64,000 nucleotides of DNA, taken from Chroococcidiopsidaceae cyanobacterium YX2bin18 (GTDB lineage: Bacteria; Cyanobacteriota; Cyanobacteriia; Cyanobacteriales; Chroococcidiopsidaceae). The DNA is taken from assembly GCA_030446505.1 (NCBI GenBank), contig JAUJND010000012.1:1-64000 (forward strand). Reading direction: 5' to 3'. Below the pieces are notes generated by a model. The model saw only the letters and a program-made list of their open reading frames with translations, was not told the origin of the DNA and ran no database searches. The position numbers and the translations under genes were made by a program. Shown piece after piece: positions 26,419 to 36,342 of this stretch (position 1 is the first letter of the stretch; each line of letters starts with the position of its first letter).

Positions 26419-27534
26419 ATGCCCCTAGCCAAGCCCCGTTCTGGATACACATTACCAGTGTTCGCCTGTGCTGCTGCTGTTGCAGCTTTACATTGGTTAC
26501 GACACGCTCAAGCGGTTCAATCGGTACTGGTTGATTTAATTACTCCTGCCCAAACGGTTGAAATTCCCGTTGAGCAAACCGCAGGGCTTAGGGAGGGAAT
26601 GGCGTTAGCAATTACTCGTAGCGATCCAGGGGATAACCTTGATCTAACTCGCAATACCCCAATCTGGGTATTGGTGGAGTGGAACAGGGGAGCAGAGGCA
26701 ACCATTGTTTTAAAAGGAGGTGAAGGAATTGGGCGACATGGTGAAGGGGGGGAAGCTGCTATTTATGCTTACGCACAACAGTTGTTACAAAAAAACTTGG
26801 GGCAACTACTGAAAGCAGGAGAAAAAATTCAGGTGACGATTATTCTCCCAGAAGGGCGACGCTTGGCTGAACGTACCTCTAACGCTGCCTTTGGCATTGT
26901 TGATGGACTTTCTCTCCTCGGTACAACTGGAATTTCTCAGCCTTTAAGCGCTCCAGGTCAGTTAGAGGTAAGCCTTAGGCAAGTGCAACAGAAGGCAAGT
27001 TGTTTTGATTGTCTAGTGTTTTGTGTCGGGGAAAATGGATTAGATTTAGCAGCGCAACTAGGCATTAATACTGAGACATTAGTTAAAACTGCTAATTGGC
27101 TAGGACCGCTGTTAGTGGAAGCTGGGCTACAAAGTGTTAAGGCAATTTTGTTATTTGGCTATCACGGCAAGCTAATGAAATTAGCTGGAGGAATATTTCA
27201 CACGCATCACCAGTTAGCCGATGGACGCTTGGAAATTCTCACAGCTCATTGTGCTCAGTTAGGTTTACCAACACCTGTCCTTCAAGCTGTTTTTGCTAGT
27301 TCAACTGCTGAAGCAGCACTCTTATACTTGCGCGATTTAGATGCTACTACAGGCAGCAATTCAGTCACTCAGGTCTACGCGGCGATCGCTCAAACAATTG
27401 ACCAGCGCTCTCAAGAATATATTTTTAATCACAGCGATCACCGCGTTACAGTCGGTTCAATTTTGTTTGACCGCGATCGCCAAATTATTGTCAAAAGTAA
27501 AACTGCTTCTACCTTACTAACTCACTTGTGCTAA
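26419..27534 (+). CDS. cbiD: Cobalt-precorrin-5B C(1)-methyltransferase
   Basis: Methylates C-1 of the corrin ring in the anaerobic (early cobalt) cobalamin pathway. The 371-residue product has the family start SGYTLPVFACAAAVAALHWL, the block VVLKGGEGIGR-type (IVLKGGEGIGRHGEGGEAAI) and the later LLFGYHGKLMKLAGGIFHTH segment. The length is normal and there is no interruption, in contrast to the genes on both sides. Cobalamin is also represented in this window by cobN; the two genes are 15 kb apart. Confidence 0.92.
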   Translation: MPLAKPRSGYTLPVFACAAAVAALHWLRHAQAVQSVLVDLITPAQTVEIPVEQTAGLREGMALAITRSDPGDNLDLTRNTPIWVLVEWNRGAEATIVLKGGEGIGRHGEGGEAAIYAYAQQLLQKNLGQLLKAGEKIQVTIILPEGRRLAERTSNAAFGIVDGLSLLGTTGISQPLSAPGQLEVSLRQVQQKASCFDCLVFCVGENGLDLAAQLGINTETLVKTANWLGPLLVEAGLQSVKAILLFGYHGKLMKLAGGIFHTHHQLADGRLEILTAHCAQLGLPTPVLQAVFASSTAEAALLYLRDLDATTGSNSVTQVYAAIAQTIDQRSQEYIFNHSDHRVTVGSILFDRDRQIIVKSKTASTLLTHLC

Positions 27535-27668
27535 CTTTATAAAAATAACTATTCAACTATCAATTAATAACTATTTAGGTATTCATATAGGGAAGTGTTT
27601 GCTGTCTTTGCTGTACCTAAAGAATTTTTTATTTATACCTCCCAACTCTCTTGATCAGGAATAAATCG

Positions 27669-29270
27669 GTGATACAGACAGAAACGCCCCTTCAAACTGA
27701 ATCTTTGGCGCAGTTGAATCGCCAAATGATTGTAATTCTGGACTTTGGCTCTCAATATTCTGAACTGATTGCGCGGCGAATTCGTGAGACTCAAGTTTAT
27801 TCTGAAGTTCTCTCCTATCGCACTACTGCTGACCAGTTACAGCAGTTAAATCCTAAAGGTATCATCCTCTCCGGTGGTCCAAGTTCCGTTTATGACAATA
27901 TTGCTCCTGCTTGTGATCCCCAGATTTGGCATTTGGGCATTCCGATCTTGGGCGTGTGCTACGGAATGCAGCTAATGGTGAAGCAACTGGGCGGAGAAGT
28001 ATTACGCGCCGAGCGAGGAGAGTATGGTAAAGCATCATTGTTGATTGATTACCCCACAGACTTGTTGACTAATGTGGAAGATGGCACAACGATGTGGATG
28101 AGTCACTCCGACTCATGTACCATATTGACACATGGATTTTAGATACTATCACATACATACAATACGATTTGTGCCGCGATCGCCACCACGAAAAAAGCTG
28201 TACGGCGTGCAATTCCATCCAGAGGTAGTGCATTCACTTGGCGGTCTGGCTTTAATTCGCAACTTTGTTTACCACATCTGCGACTGTGAACCAACCTGGA
28301 CAACTGCGGCTTTTGTTGAAGAGTCGATTCGGGAAATTCGTGCCAGAGTAGGTGACAAGCGAGTGCTATTGGCGCTTTCTGGGGGTGTTGATTCTTCTAC
28401 ACTTGCTTTTTTATTGCATAAGGCAATTGGAGAGCAGCTAACTTGCGTATTTATCGATCAAGGCTTCATGCGGAAATTAGAACCGGAGCGTTTAATCAAG
28501 CTGTTCCACGAGCAGTTTCATATTCCCGTGGAGTATGTCCAGGCACGCGATCGCTTCCTTGCTTTGCTTGCTGGTGTCACCGATCCAGAAGAAAAACGCC
28601 GCCGCATAGGACACGAGTTCATTCGCGTATTTGAAGAAGCATCTAAACGCTTGGGTCCCTTTGATTGCTTAGCTCAAGGCACTTTATATCCAGATGTAAT
28701 TGAATCAGCTGACACCAACGTAGACCCGAAATCTGGGGAACGGGTAGCTGTCAAATTAAAAGTCATCACAACGTCGGTGGCTTGCCTAAAGACCTACGCT
28801 TCAAGCTGGTTGAACCTCTACGCAAACTCTTTAAAGATGAAGTCCGCAAGGTCGGTCGCGCAATTGGCTTGCCAGAAGAAATTGTCCAGCGCCAACCTTT
28901 TCCTGGTCCGGGATTAGCGATTCGGATCTTGGGAGAAGTTACCGCAGAGCGATTAGAGATTCTACGCGATGCCGATCTAATTGTGCGCCAGGAAATTAAT
29001 CGTCACGGGATGTACAACCAGTTGTGGCAAGCTTTCGCCGTCTTACTACCTGTTCGCAGTGTAGGTGTTATGGGCGACCAGCGTACCTACGCTTACCCGA
29101 TTGTATTGCGCTTGATTAAGAGTGAAGATGGGATGACTGCTGACTGGGCGCGGGTTCCTTATGACTTATTAGAAACTATATCTAACAGGATTGTTAATGA
29201 AGTGCAGGGTGTAAATCGGGTGGTTTACGATATCACTTCCAAGCCGCCAGGAACAATTGAGTGGGAATAA
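27669..29270 (+). CDS. guaA: GMP synthase (glutamine-hydrolysing), three frameshifts
   Basis: Converts XMP to GMP using glutamine and ATP. N-terminal class I amidotransferase: [20 protein letters not shown], nucleophile Cys in GVCYGMQL, and His in [14 protein letters not shown]-pyrophosphatase P-loop: [16 protein letters not shown]-terminal dimerisation domain: [20 protein letters not shown], ending [10 protein letters not shown]. The frame breaks near 28135, near 28184 (a missing C: ATCGCCACCACG for IAHHE) and near 28751 (A4 for A5 before SHHNVGG). GTG at 27669 follows AGGA and matches family length; TTG at 27651 is a less likely alternative. It is an essential gene in most bacteria, so the breaks are probably errors. 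Confidence 0.9.
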
Positions 29271-29304
29271 TAGCGTAGTGTAAGGTGGGCAATGCCGCTC
29301 CTAC

Positions 29305-30238
29305 TTATACTTTGGGGATCATGCCTAACCGCTCCAGCATTTGTTCATCATGCGATCGCCGGATTGGTGTAGTCAACAGTATGGCTCCAGTAAAGATCGA
29401 GTTAGCACCTGCAAGCAGACACAGTGCCTGTAGTTCGTCACTCATCTCCACTCGACCCGCTGAAAGCCTTACCATCGCCTGCGGAAACAAGATGCGGGTA
29501 GTTGCAATCATCCGCACAAGTTCTATCGGTTCAACAGGTGGAGCGGACTGTAACGGAGTTCCTGCTACATGATTTAAGCAGTTAATCGGGATTGATTCTG
29601 GAGTCGGGTCGAGACTGCAAAGAGCTTCTAGCAATTCCAGCCGATCTTGGACAGATTCGCCAATTCCTAAGATGCCACCGCAGCAGACAGAAATACCAGC
29701 AGCACTAACGGCACGGATCGTATCCAAACGATCCTGGTAAGTACGCGTTGTAATAATCTGTCCATAGTAGGCGGGGAGGTGTCAAGGTTATGATTATAAG
29801 CAGTCAGCCCAAGCTGCTTTGAGGCGTAAAGCTTGATGCGGCTGTAACATACCGAGAGTACAACACACTTCCATCCCCAGAGCAGCTACTTTGGCGCACC
29901 ATCTCTAAAACCCGCTCAAACTGGGGATCATCTTTAACCTCTCGCCAAGCCGCACCCATACAAAAACGGGTAGAACCGTTAGCTTTCGCTGTTTGCGCTT
30001 CAGCCACAACCGCCTCAACACTCATCAATTTTTGAGGGACAACTCCGGTTTTATTGTGAACACTCTGGGAGCAGTAGGCGCAGTCTTCTGGACAGAGACC
30101 TGTCTTGATATTGCTAAGTGTGCATAGCTGGACAGCACGTGGATCGTGATGTTTTCGATGAGTTTGTTGAGCATTAAACAGCAGATCTGGCAAGGGCTGG
30201 TAGTAAATTTGGCTGATGCAATCAAGTGTTGCAGACAT
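29305..30238 (-). CDS. bioB: Biotin synthase, frameshifted in the middle
   Basis: Radical-SAM enzyme inserting sulfur into dethiobiotin. The N-terminal part carries the cluster motif CPEDCAYCSQS (CxxxCxxC), with TLSNIKTGLCPEDC upstream and NGSTRFCMGAAWREVKDD downstream. The second part reads RLDTIRAVSAAGISVCCGGI, then INCLNHVAGTPLQSAPPVEP and a C-terminal Arg/Asn-rich iron-sulfur region SAGRVEMSDELQALCLLAGA. Between 29728 and 29890 several indels scramble the frames that should encode AYNHNLDTS-type sequence (residual LTAYNHNLDT and ITTRTYQDR are readable). The span fits the usual 320 residues. It is a partner of bioF in this window. Confidence 0.85.
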
Positions 30239-30317
30239 GGCAAACGTTGGAGCGCGGGTAGTTATAGTTCTTATTAAGTAGAAGCAAGTTACGCTTCAAG
30301 TACAGATTACCTTATGT

Positions 30318-31238
30318 CTACCTGTTAGATTCAAAGCTAATCTGCTCTGACTTGTAATTTGGTGGCTCAACGTGAATTAAAACGCGCACGGGACTAAATT
30401 TCTGTTCTAGGCGGGTTTCTACTTCCTCCGTGATCTGGTGTGCTGTCTCTACATCTTCGGCATCTACGATTAAATGCATTTCAATAAAGACTTGGCGACC
30501 CAAAAGACCGCGAGAGGCAATGTCGTGGCAGTTAATTACTCCTGATACAGAAAGCGCGATCGCATTAATTGCTTCTGGAGCGATCGCCATTTCATCCACG
30601 AGCCAGGGTAGATTATCTTTGATTACTGACCAGCCACTTTTAAATACTAATAAAGCAACTGGAAAAGCTAAAACTACATCTAGCCACTGGAGTTGAGGCA
30701 GCTTTAACACGTTTCCCTGCCAAATGCCAATTAATCCAGCTAGGACAGTAATTGTTACCCAGACATCGCTCATCGTGTGTTTAGCGTCCGCAACCAAAAT
30801 CGGGCTGCCTAGTTGCTGACCAACACGGCGCTCGTAGAAGGCAACGAAAATATTAACTCCCAGCACAAGCAGCAGTAACCACAACTGAGATGGCAATATT
30901 TTGACTGGCTCTCCGCCGTTAAGAATTCTGTCTATAGCGCCTTGGAGAATTTCAAAACAAGCTATACCTAAAAACGCAGCAATGCCCAGTGCTCCCACTG
31001 CTTCAAATTTCTGGTGTCCGTAAGGGTGGTCACGATCTGGTTTTGGGGAAGAAAACCGACTTGTAACTAATCCCAAAACGTTATTTGCACTATCTGTCAC
31101 ACTATGCAAGGCATCAGCTATCAAACTCAATGATCCCGTCCATGAGCCGACCACAGCCTTCAATGCCATCACGAACAAGTTGAGCAGTAGAGTGATAATT
31201 AAAACTCTTCTCACTGCGGCGCGGTTGTCGATAACCAT
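30318..31238 (-). CDS. Cation diffusion facilitator family transporter
   Basis: Proton-driven exporter of divalent metals (Zn, Fe, Mn or Co). The 306-residue protein has six hydrophobic segments, the two metal-site HxxxD pairs in ADALHSVTDSANN (helix 2) and ADAKHTMSDVWV (helix 5), the conserved DRDHPYGHQKFE loop between helices 2 and 3, and a C-terminal cytoplasmic ferredoxin-like domain (INCHDIASRGLLGRQVFIEM) ending with Val-His metal-binding sequence VLIHVEPP. The Asp in helix 5 suggests Fe/Co/Mn as well as Zn; the specificity is not settled by sequence. Intact. Confidence 0.9.
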   Translation of the reverse strand: MVIDNRAAVRRVLIITLLLNLFVMALKAVVGSWTGSLSLIADALHSVTDSANNVLGLVTSRFSSPKPDRDHPYGHQKFEAVGALGIAAFLGIACFEILQGAIDRILNGGEPVKILPSQLWLLLLVLGVNIFVAFYERRVGQQLGSPILVADAKHTMSDVWVTITVLAGLIGIWQGNVLKLPQLQWLDVVLAFPVALLVFKSGWSVIKDNLPWLVDEMAIAPEAINAIALSVSGVINCHDIASRGLLGRQVFIEMHLIVDAEDVETAHQITEEVETRLEQKFSPVRVLIHVEPPNYKSEQISFESNR

Positions 31239-31353
31239 CAGCCTACTTCACTATCCGCAACTGCATTTGCTCATCCAGTTTAGATCTTATAACCTAACAA
31301 AGACCCGACTCGCAGGTAACATGGATTAGCAAGATATTCAAATTTTATCGTCT

Positions 31354-31701
31354 ATGTCCTCACAGCTAACACTTAACTTAGTTGAGGGTTCTATTTCCTT
31401 TAACTTCTCAGCTTCAGCAGCACGGGATCTCCAACAAGCGATCGCTCAATTAATGGAACGCCTCAAAGTTACTGCCACTAAAGCCACGCCTGGAAGTAAA
31501 GCTAGCCCTCAGCAGCCAATGGAATATCGCTATACTGGCGATGTTTTTCTAGAAATTTTCTGCAATCCTAATATCTGGTCTACTCCCTTTGCCGCTAAAG
31601 TTCTAATCACGATCCGAGATGCCAGCATCCGTCTGACGACTGAAGCAGAACTAACGCGCCTAAGAGAAGATATTAGTCAGTATTTAGAGCAGATAGGCTA
31701 A
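31354..31701 (+). CDS. Conserved cyanobacterial protein of unknown function
   Basis: A 115-residue soluble protein without signal or membrane segment. The N-terminus (MSSQLTLNLVEGSISFNFSA) predicts two beta strands; then a helix SASAARDLQQAIAQLMERLK, a Lys/Thr/Ser linker and a conserved-looking C-terminal part EYRYTGDVFLEIFCNPNIWS, ending in helical LTRLREDISQYLEQIG. I do not recognise a named family. It stands just upstream of the phasin-like gene in the same orientation, 140 bases apart. Confidence 0.65.
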   Translation: MSSQLTLNLVEGSISFNFSASAARDLQQAIAQLMERLKVTATKATPGSKASPQQPMEYRYTGDVFLEIFCNPNIWSTPFAAKVLITIRDASIRLTTEAELTRLREDISQYLEQIG

Positions 31702-31842
31702 AGAGTGCAATAAAGTAAGTCTAAATTCCAAACACCTGCTGTAAAGCTTATTACTTACTAGTTGAGTTTTAATTTATGGCTGGGAAAACTAGCTAACTAG
31801 ATCTTTTCACGCGCTACAACTTCACCTTATTCAATAGCCGCA

Positions 31843-32226
31843 ATGAATAATAACTTGACAAATTTACTGCAACAAGGGTTTCGCATGACCTTAGGCGCAA
31901 CGGCTTCCTTGGTTGAAACCTTGCAAGATCCGCGAAAGAGAACTGAGAACCTTTCCCAGATTAGTTCCGAGTTAAGCAATATGGCACAGGAATGGGTAGC
32001 AAAGGGAGAGATGACGGAGCAAGAAGCCCGCGATTTTGTGAGTAATTTTTTGAATCAACTACGCAATCAACGACCGACAACTCAAACCCCCAATTCTACC
32101 GTTCCTACTACATCTACACAGGTTGCACCACCTGAAGTGCAGTTAGATTTACAGGAACTGACAGCACAACTCGCTGCTATTCGCACTGAATTAGAAAAAC
32201 TGCGTAACTCAGATAATCCTACTTAA
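31843..32226 (+). CDS. Phasin-like coiled-coil protein
   Basis: A 127-residue mostly helical protein. Residues 1-70 (NNLTNLLQQGFRMTLGATAS, LVETLQDP, EWVAKGEMTEQEARDFVSNF) match the cyanobacterial phasin-family pattern of a GxxxxxLGAxxxLVE helix followed by K-x-E-M-T-E-E-E. Then comes a Pro/Thr-rich linker and a C-terminal coiled coil ELTAQLAAIRTELEKLR. Phasins coat polyhydroxyalkanoate granules in some bacteria; many cyanobacterial members have no granule link shown, so function is inferred. Intact. Confidence 0.65.
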   Translation: MNNNLTNLLQQGFRMTLGATASLVETLQDPRKRTENLSQISSELSNMAQEWVAKGEMTEQEARDFVSNFLNQLRNQRPTTQTPNSTVPTTSTQVAPPEVQLDLQELTAQLAAIRTELEKLRNSDNPT

Positions 32227-32238
32227 TGGATGACTAAG

Positions 32239-32469
32239 CTAATCATTGTCCCATTGTTCACAACCAATTAGATCACCAATGCGATCGCGCAGCAAAAAAT
32301 CGCATTTCTCTAACTCACATTCAACTCCAACCCACTCACGCGGTGGAATATATTGGCAAAGGCTGTAGATTGGCTGCTGGCGGCTGACCACTCCCTTTTG
32401 CACCAATTGACGTGCCTCATCTTGAATAATATTTAGAGAGTACCGGATAGGCAGTGTATTTACGCTCAT
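32239..32469 (-). CDS. DUF4327 family protein
   Basis: A 76-residue conserved cyanobacterial protein of unknown function, intact. Family signatures are IIQDEARQLVQKGVVSRQQP, IYSLCQYIPPREWVGVECEL and the closing FLLRDRIGDLIG. It is acidic, soluble and has four Cys residues (positions about 38, 51, 56 and 71). It converges on the phasin-like gene with a 12-base gap. Confidence 0.85.
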   Translation of the reverse strand: MSVNTLPIRYSLNIIQDEARQLVQKGVVSRQQPIYSLCQYIPPREWVGVECELEKCDFLLRDRIGDLIGCEQWDND

Positions 32470-32804
32470 GCTTTTTACTCACGCAATATTTTAGATTAAC
32501 TTTAAGCCCTACAAAATGCATATAATAGATAGAATTTCGCTCTTATAAAAAGAATTTGTATTCAGCGATAATGAACTCTTTTCATTTTGACCTCCTGCTA
32601 TGTCTAATGATATAAATATATGTTACAAGAGTCAACAAACCTTGACAGAATCAAGAGCTAATGTATGAGTGAAAACTCTTACTCTTAAAAGGATTCAACC
32701 TTTTTTCTCTAAGAGCTAATCATTTAGGGTAAGGGTAAGGCTTGAAAAAGAATAGTCTAAAGCTGTCTAAAAAGGAAGAAAGATACTTCTTTAGGTAGTA
32801 AATA
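32470..32804. other. Intergenic stretch with a weak hairpin
   Basis: 335 AT-rich bases. AAAAGG/CCTTTT around a six-base loop with following T (about 32687-32709) is a weak terminator candidate. No coding frame. Confidence 0.35.
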
Positions 32805-34391
32805 TTATCTGCCAAATAATGTTTGTAGCGTAATCGCTTGGGCAACTGGCATCTGTCCATAGGAAAAAACACAAGGAACTCCTGGCGGCAATGCTGGGAG
32901 AAAGTGATCTAGGACATAGGGACTACCGTAGACTACCAAGGCTTGTAATTCACCTGAGTGGATTAGTGTATTAAACAAATCTTGTGCTACTAGCGTTATG
33001 CCAGCACTACCTCGAAAAGGATTGCCGCGAATAAATAGTTGTAGCAGTGTAAGTCCAGTTTGGGTAGCAGTAGTCGGTGTATGGAGATCAATCAGCGTAG
33101 TAGTGTAACCCAGTTGCATTGGTAAAGTAATCGCTGGGGTGTGTTGACCTAAAAAATCACACGCTAGGAGATTATCCACCACAATTAAGTTACGTAGAGG
33201 CTTAGATGTCGCAACGTCATCAGGATTGTCAAGTTTTTCTAACTGCAAGGGCAGAGAACTGTAAACTAGTTGAGTCTCTCTTAAAATATGAGAAACTGTA
33301 GTAGATGCATTTGGTTGAGCCAACAGCATTAAATTTGTCTCCTGTCCTGTTCCGGTTACCTTCAGCTTGGCTTGCCAAATCCGCTCAACTGAGGCACGAA
33401 TCCGCTCTGGGGGAATACGACCGCTGTTCACTGCTGCACACACTGCCTGAATCGCTGCTTCTGGATCAACTGGCATCAGCAAAATATCTGCTCCAGCTTC
33501 CACTGCTAAAACTGGGGCAACAGTAGCACCATAGCGATCGGCGATCGCACCCATTACTAGAGCATCTGTAACAATCAATTTTTCAAATCCTAGCTGTTGG
33601 CGCAATTGCCCGCTCAAAATTCGCTCAGATAATGTTGCTGGTAGTTCAGCATCCCAGCTAGGAATTAGTAAGTGGGCGCTCATCACTGCATCCACTCCAG
33701 CCGCGATCGCCGCTTTAAAGGGTGGCATCTCAATCTCAGCTAGTCGCGCAGGTAAGTGGGGTAAGATAGGCAAATCTAGGTGGGAATCGGTAGCAGTGTC
33801 GCCGTGACCCGGAAAATGTTTAGCAGTAGTTAGTACGGGATACGCTTGAGCACCTTTAATAAAAGCAGTTGCCAGTTGGCTTACTGTATCTGGAGTTTCC
33901 CCAAATGCCCGAACATTAATTACAGGGTTATCAGGATTATTATTAACATCTACAACAGGCGCGAGTACCCAGTTAACGCCAATTGCCAGTGCTTCTTGAG
34001 CAGTAGTCGCTCCTATTTGGGCAGCATAATGTTGAGCAAGATTAAGGTCTTTACGAGCGATCGCGCTAATAGCCATTGGTGGTGGAAACCAAGTTGCGCC
34101 GGAAAAGCGCTGTCCGACTCCTTCTTCTATATCTGCCGCAATCAGTAAAGGGATTTTTGCCCAGTTTTGCAGCTGTTGCGATCGCAGCGCCAGTTCCCCA
34201 GCACTACCTCCCAGTAAAATTACGCCGCCGACACCCAAATTTTCTAACCAGTGCCGGAGTGTTGCTGCTGGTGGTTCCCATTTAGGATATTGAATCTGGT
34301 GGTCAAACAGGTAGCCAGAGGCGCGGACTACAATCATCTGGGCCACTTGTTCTGCTAAAGACAGTGTTTCTATATTAGGTAGCCGCTTCAC
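32805..34391 (-). CDS. Glycoside hydrolase family 3 (beta-N-acetylhexosaminidase-like)
   Basis: A 528-residue family 3 glycosidase, close to NagZ, which removes N-acetylglucosamine from muropeptides. The NagZ signature KHFPGHGDTATDSH is at residues 191-204 (with the His that acts as acid/base) and the nucleophile Asp is about residue 276 in KLIVTDALVMGAI. Residues 1-345 form the TIM barrel; the last 180 residues are a second domain absent from small NagZ enzymes and present in two-domain GH3 proteins. No signal peptide, so it is probably cytoplasmic and recycles cell wall. The neighbourhood with rbfA is common in cyanobacteria. Intact. Confidence 0.88.
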   Translation of the reverse strand: MKRLPNIETLSLAEQVAQMIVVRASGYLFDHQIQYPKWEPPAATLRHWLENLGVGGVILLGGSAGELALRSQQLQNWAKIPLLIAADIEEGVGQRFSGATWFPPPMAISAIARKDLNLAQHYAAQIGATTAQEALAIGVNWVLAPVVDVNNNPDNPVINVRAFGETPDTVSQLATAFIKGAQAYPVLTTAKHFPGHGDTATDSHLDLPILPHLPARLAEIEMPPFKAAIAAGVDAVMSAHLLIPSWDAELPATLSERILSGQLRQQLGFEKLIVTDALVMGAIADRYGATVAPVLAVEAGADILLMPVDPEAAIQAVCAAVNSGRIPPERIRASVERIWQAKLKVTGTGQETNLMLLAQPNASTTVSHILRETQLVYSSLPLQLEKLDNPDDVATSKPLRNLIVVDNLLACDFLGQHTPAITLPMQLGYTTTLIDLHTPTTATQTGLTLLQLFIRGNPFRGSAGITLVAQDLFNTLIHSGELQALVVYGSPYVLDHFLPALPPGVPCVFSYGQMPVAQAITLQTLFGR

Positions 34392-34423
34392 GTTAAATTT
34401 TGGAAAATACTTACAGTACAGTA

Positions 34424-34449
34424 AAGCCTTGAACTGAAGTTCAAGGCTT
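34424..34449. terminator. Perfect 12-bp inverted repeat, probable terminator
   Basis: AAGCCTTGAACT (34424-34435) and AGTTCAAGGCTT (34438-34449) are exact inverted copies with a two-base loop. It lies between the lipoprotein gene and GH3, both on the minus strand; the T-run on that side is short (TTTA), so termination is only plausible. Confidence 0.5.
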
Positions 34450-34568
34450 AAATATAAAGTCTGAATTCTAGAATAGTTGAAAAGGAAACCAGTCTATCCT
34501 AAGACACACTAATATAGATGTCTTTGGAGCAGTAACTCCAACCTTACAGACTAATAATTCAACCTCAG

Positions 34569-35162
34569 CTATTTCTGCTGAATTTGCGATGCTTGCAGGT
34601 ATACCTTTTGGCTTTTGAGTGCTTCAGCTTCTGCGGCGGTTAAACCCCATTGTTTCTGAGCATCTGCTGTATTAGGCATTGGTCTTAGCAGACCATTTAT
34701 TGTCAATGTCTGTCCCGGATTAACATCGAGTCTTTTTTCAGTACCACCACTATCTAAAGCTTCATCAAGGACAACTAACATTTGTTGGGTGTTACTTGGA
34801 CCAACCCAGAAAGTGCGATCGCCTGTTACACCCTGAACTGGAGTGTTTGTCAATTGCACTTGTCTATTGACAAGAGACTGCTGATCTTGGGTGGTAGTAA
34901 CAACCACCACATCAGTAATCGGTTCAGTAGTGCTGACAACAGTAGGGGCAGTAGTTACTGGCGTAGTAGGGCTGGGGCTAACAACTACAACAGTAGGAGG
35001 AGCAGTAACTACTGGTGCAGTTGGGCTGGGGCTAACAACTACAACATCAGGATTTTTTCTCTCTTCGCAAGCAGCAAGAAACACTACAAGAAGTGCCGAG
35101 ATAGTTACTCTGCTTAACCAAACTGAATCAGCAGCAAAATTTTTAATATACTTTAATGACAT
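34569..35162 (-). CDS. Lipoprotein with tandem VVVVSPSPT repeat
   Basis: A 197-residue protein. A hydrophobic segment (about residues 16-31) ends in lipobox LAAC (Cys32), indicating lipidation. Two near-identical 20-residue tandem repeats follow (VVVVSPSPTAPVVTAPPT, then VVVVSPSPTTPVTTAPTV), a Val/Pro/Thr-rich spacer from the membrane. The C-terminal 110 residues (LVNRQVQLTNTPVQGVTGDR; FWVGPSNTQQMLVVLDEALD) look like an OB-type beta barrel similar to a domain seen in small bacterial envelope proteins, and end QKVYLQASQIQQK. Function unknown. The DNA repeat makes this a slippage-prone site. Confidence 0.7.
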   Translation of the reverse strand: MSLKYIKNFAADSVWLSRVTISALLVVFLAACEERKNPDVVVVSPSPTAPVVTAPPTVVVVSPSPTTPVTTAPTVVSTTEPITDVVVVTTTQDQQSLVNRQVQLTNTPVQGVTGDRTFWVGPSNTQQMLVVLDEALDSGGTEKRLDVNPGQTLTINGLLRPMPNTADAQKQWGLTAAEAEALKSQKVYLQASQIQQK

Positions 35163-35480
35163 TGAAGGCTCACGACTAATTAGATTTCTACTATATCCGC
35201 AGATTTGTCCAATGGACGTTTTAAGTTCACCTTAATAGACTTAACTTAAAGAATTAGCAAGCATCAGCACTTCTAGTTGAGTAGAGTAGGGGTTTTGGCG
35301 TGATAGGCAGTGTACCTACATCATCATGTTGTAAACCACTGATAACGTTTTGCCGCAAGCGGTTTCTAAACTAAACTTTGCCCTAGTTCGTTTGTAACAC
35401 TAGGGCAATGTAAGAATTACTGCTACTGCTGCTTAGGCTGTAATTAAAAACGCAAAAATGCCGATCACGCTAGGCGTAAA
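35163..35480. other. Intergenic stretch, nothing recognised
   Basis: 318 bases between the lipoprotein gene and rbfA. No coding frame, RNA gene or strong terminator recognised. Confidence 0.4.
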
Positions 35481-35909
35481 CTATCTTACTTCATCTGATT
35501 CAACATCATATTGCTCGTCTATTGTGTCCTGATTATCTGCGAGATTCTCAGGTGGGCGCTCACGGTTCAGCTGGTTAAGCAGTGACAAAACTCTAGTACC
35601 GCGTTCTATCGAACGATCTTCTTGAAACAGTACTTCTGGTGTACGGCGGAGGCGAACACGGTGACCAAGTTCAGTGCGAACATAGCCCGTTGCTGACTTC
35701 AGACCCGCCATTGTCTCTGCCCTAGCTTCGTCTGTGCCATAGATACTGACAAAAATTTTGGCGTGCTGCAAATCGCCGGAGACATCTACATCGGTTACAC
35801 TGACAATTCCTGCACCCACACGGTCATCCTTGATGTCATGGAGCAGCATTTGGCTAACTTCGCGTTTAATTAATTCAGCAACGCGAGAAATGCGACGATT
35901 TGTAGCCAT
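35481..35909 (-). CDS. rbfA: Ribosome-binding factor A
   Basis: A 142-residue KH-like protein that helps mature the 30S subunit, important in the cold. The family sequence is clear: [40 protein letters not shown] and [20 protein letters not shown], with the conserved [13 protein letters not shown]. The acidic C-terminal tail ([20 protein letters not shown]) is longer than in Escherichia coli, usual in cyanobacteria. It lies 70 bases downstream of DUF751 on the same strand, a common cyanobacterial pair. Intact. Confidence 0.93.
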   Translation of the reverse strand: MATNRRISRVAELIKREVSQMLLHDIKDDRVGAGIVSVTDVDVSGDLQHAKIFVSIYGTDEARAETMAGLKSATGYVRTELGHRVRLRRTPEVLFQEDRSIERGTRVLSLLNQLNRERPPENLADNQDTIDEQYDVESDEVR

Positions 35910-35979
35910 ATTTAACTCGCTTTCTCACAATAAGTGGTATTAATCTGATTTAGGAGTTAATACTCCTGTATGCCCTAGT

Positions 35980-36188
35980 TTAGTAGATTGGGTTAAGCCC
36001 CAACATCGCACGGAGGGTAAAAGAGATAAATAAGAGTAGCCCGACTAATAGACTCATAGTGGCGATCGCTGTGACTGGGCGCTTAAACAGTGGTGCTACT
36101 GGCGGATCGCATTCAACAACACTCCTAGAATGATAGTGATGAAGTAACGACAGTAGCGCAAGACATTTTCCCCAAATCCTTCAAACAT
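35980..36188 (-). CDS. DUF751 small membrane protein, one frameshift
   Basis: A cyanobacterial/plastid (Ycf33-like) small protein. Start at ATG 36188: MFEGFGENVLRYCRYFITII, LGVLLNAI, a first membrane segment. The frame then breaks at GCGATCCGCCAG (about 36104-36115). With one G added it becomes GCGATCGCGCCAG, a HIP1 site, and the sequence continues PVAPLFKRPVTAIATMSLLV and GLLLFISFTLRAMLGLNPIY to TAA at 35980. The corrected gene codes 69 residues with two membrane helices. It forms an operon with rbfA. The lost G is probably an error. Confidence 0.75.
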
Positions 36189-36342
36189 CTTGTTTTAAAT
36201 GCCCTTATTTATAAATTAGAGGTTTTTGTGCGGTTTTAAGGTGGATTTATTATAATATATTTTACATTCGGATTGTTTTAATTTATAAAAATTAGATATT
36301 TTCAATAATACTAGCTAGTTTGAGAAACCATCTTAAACATTA

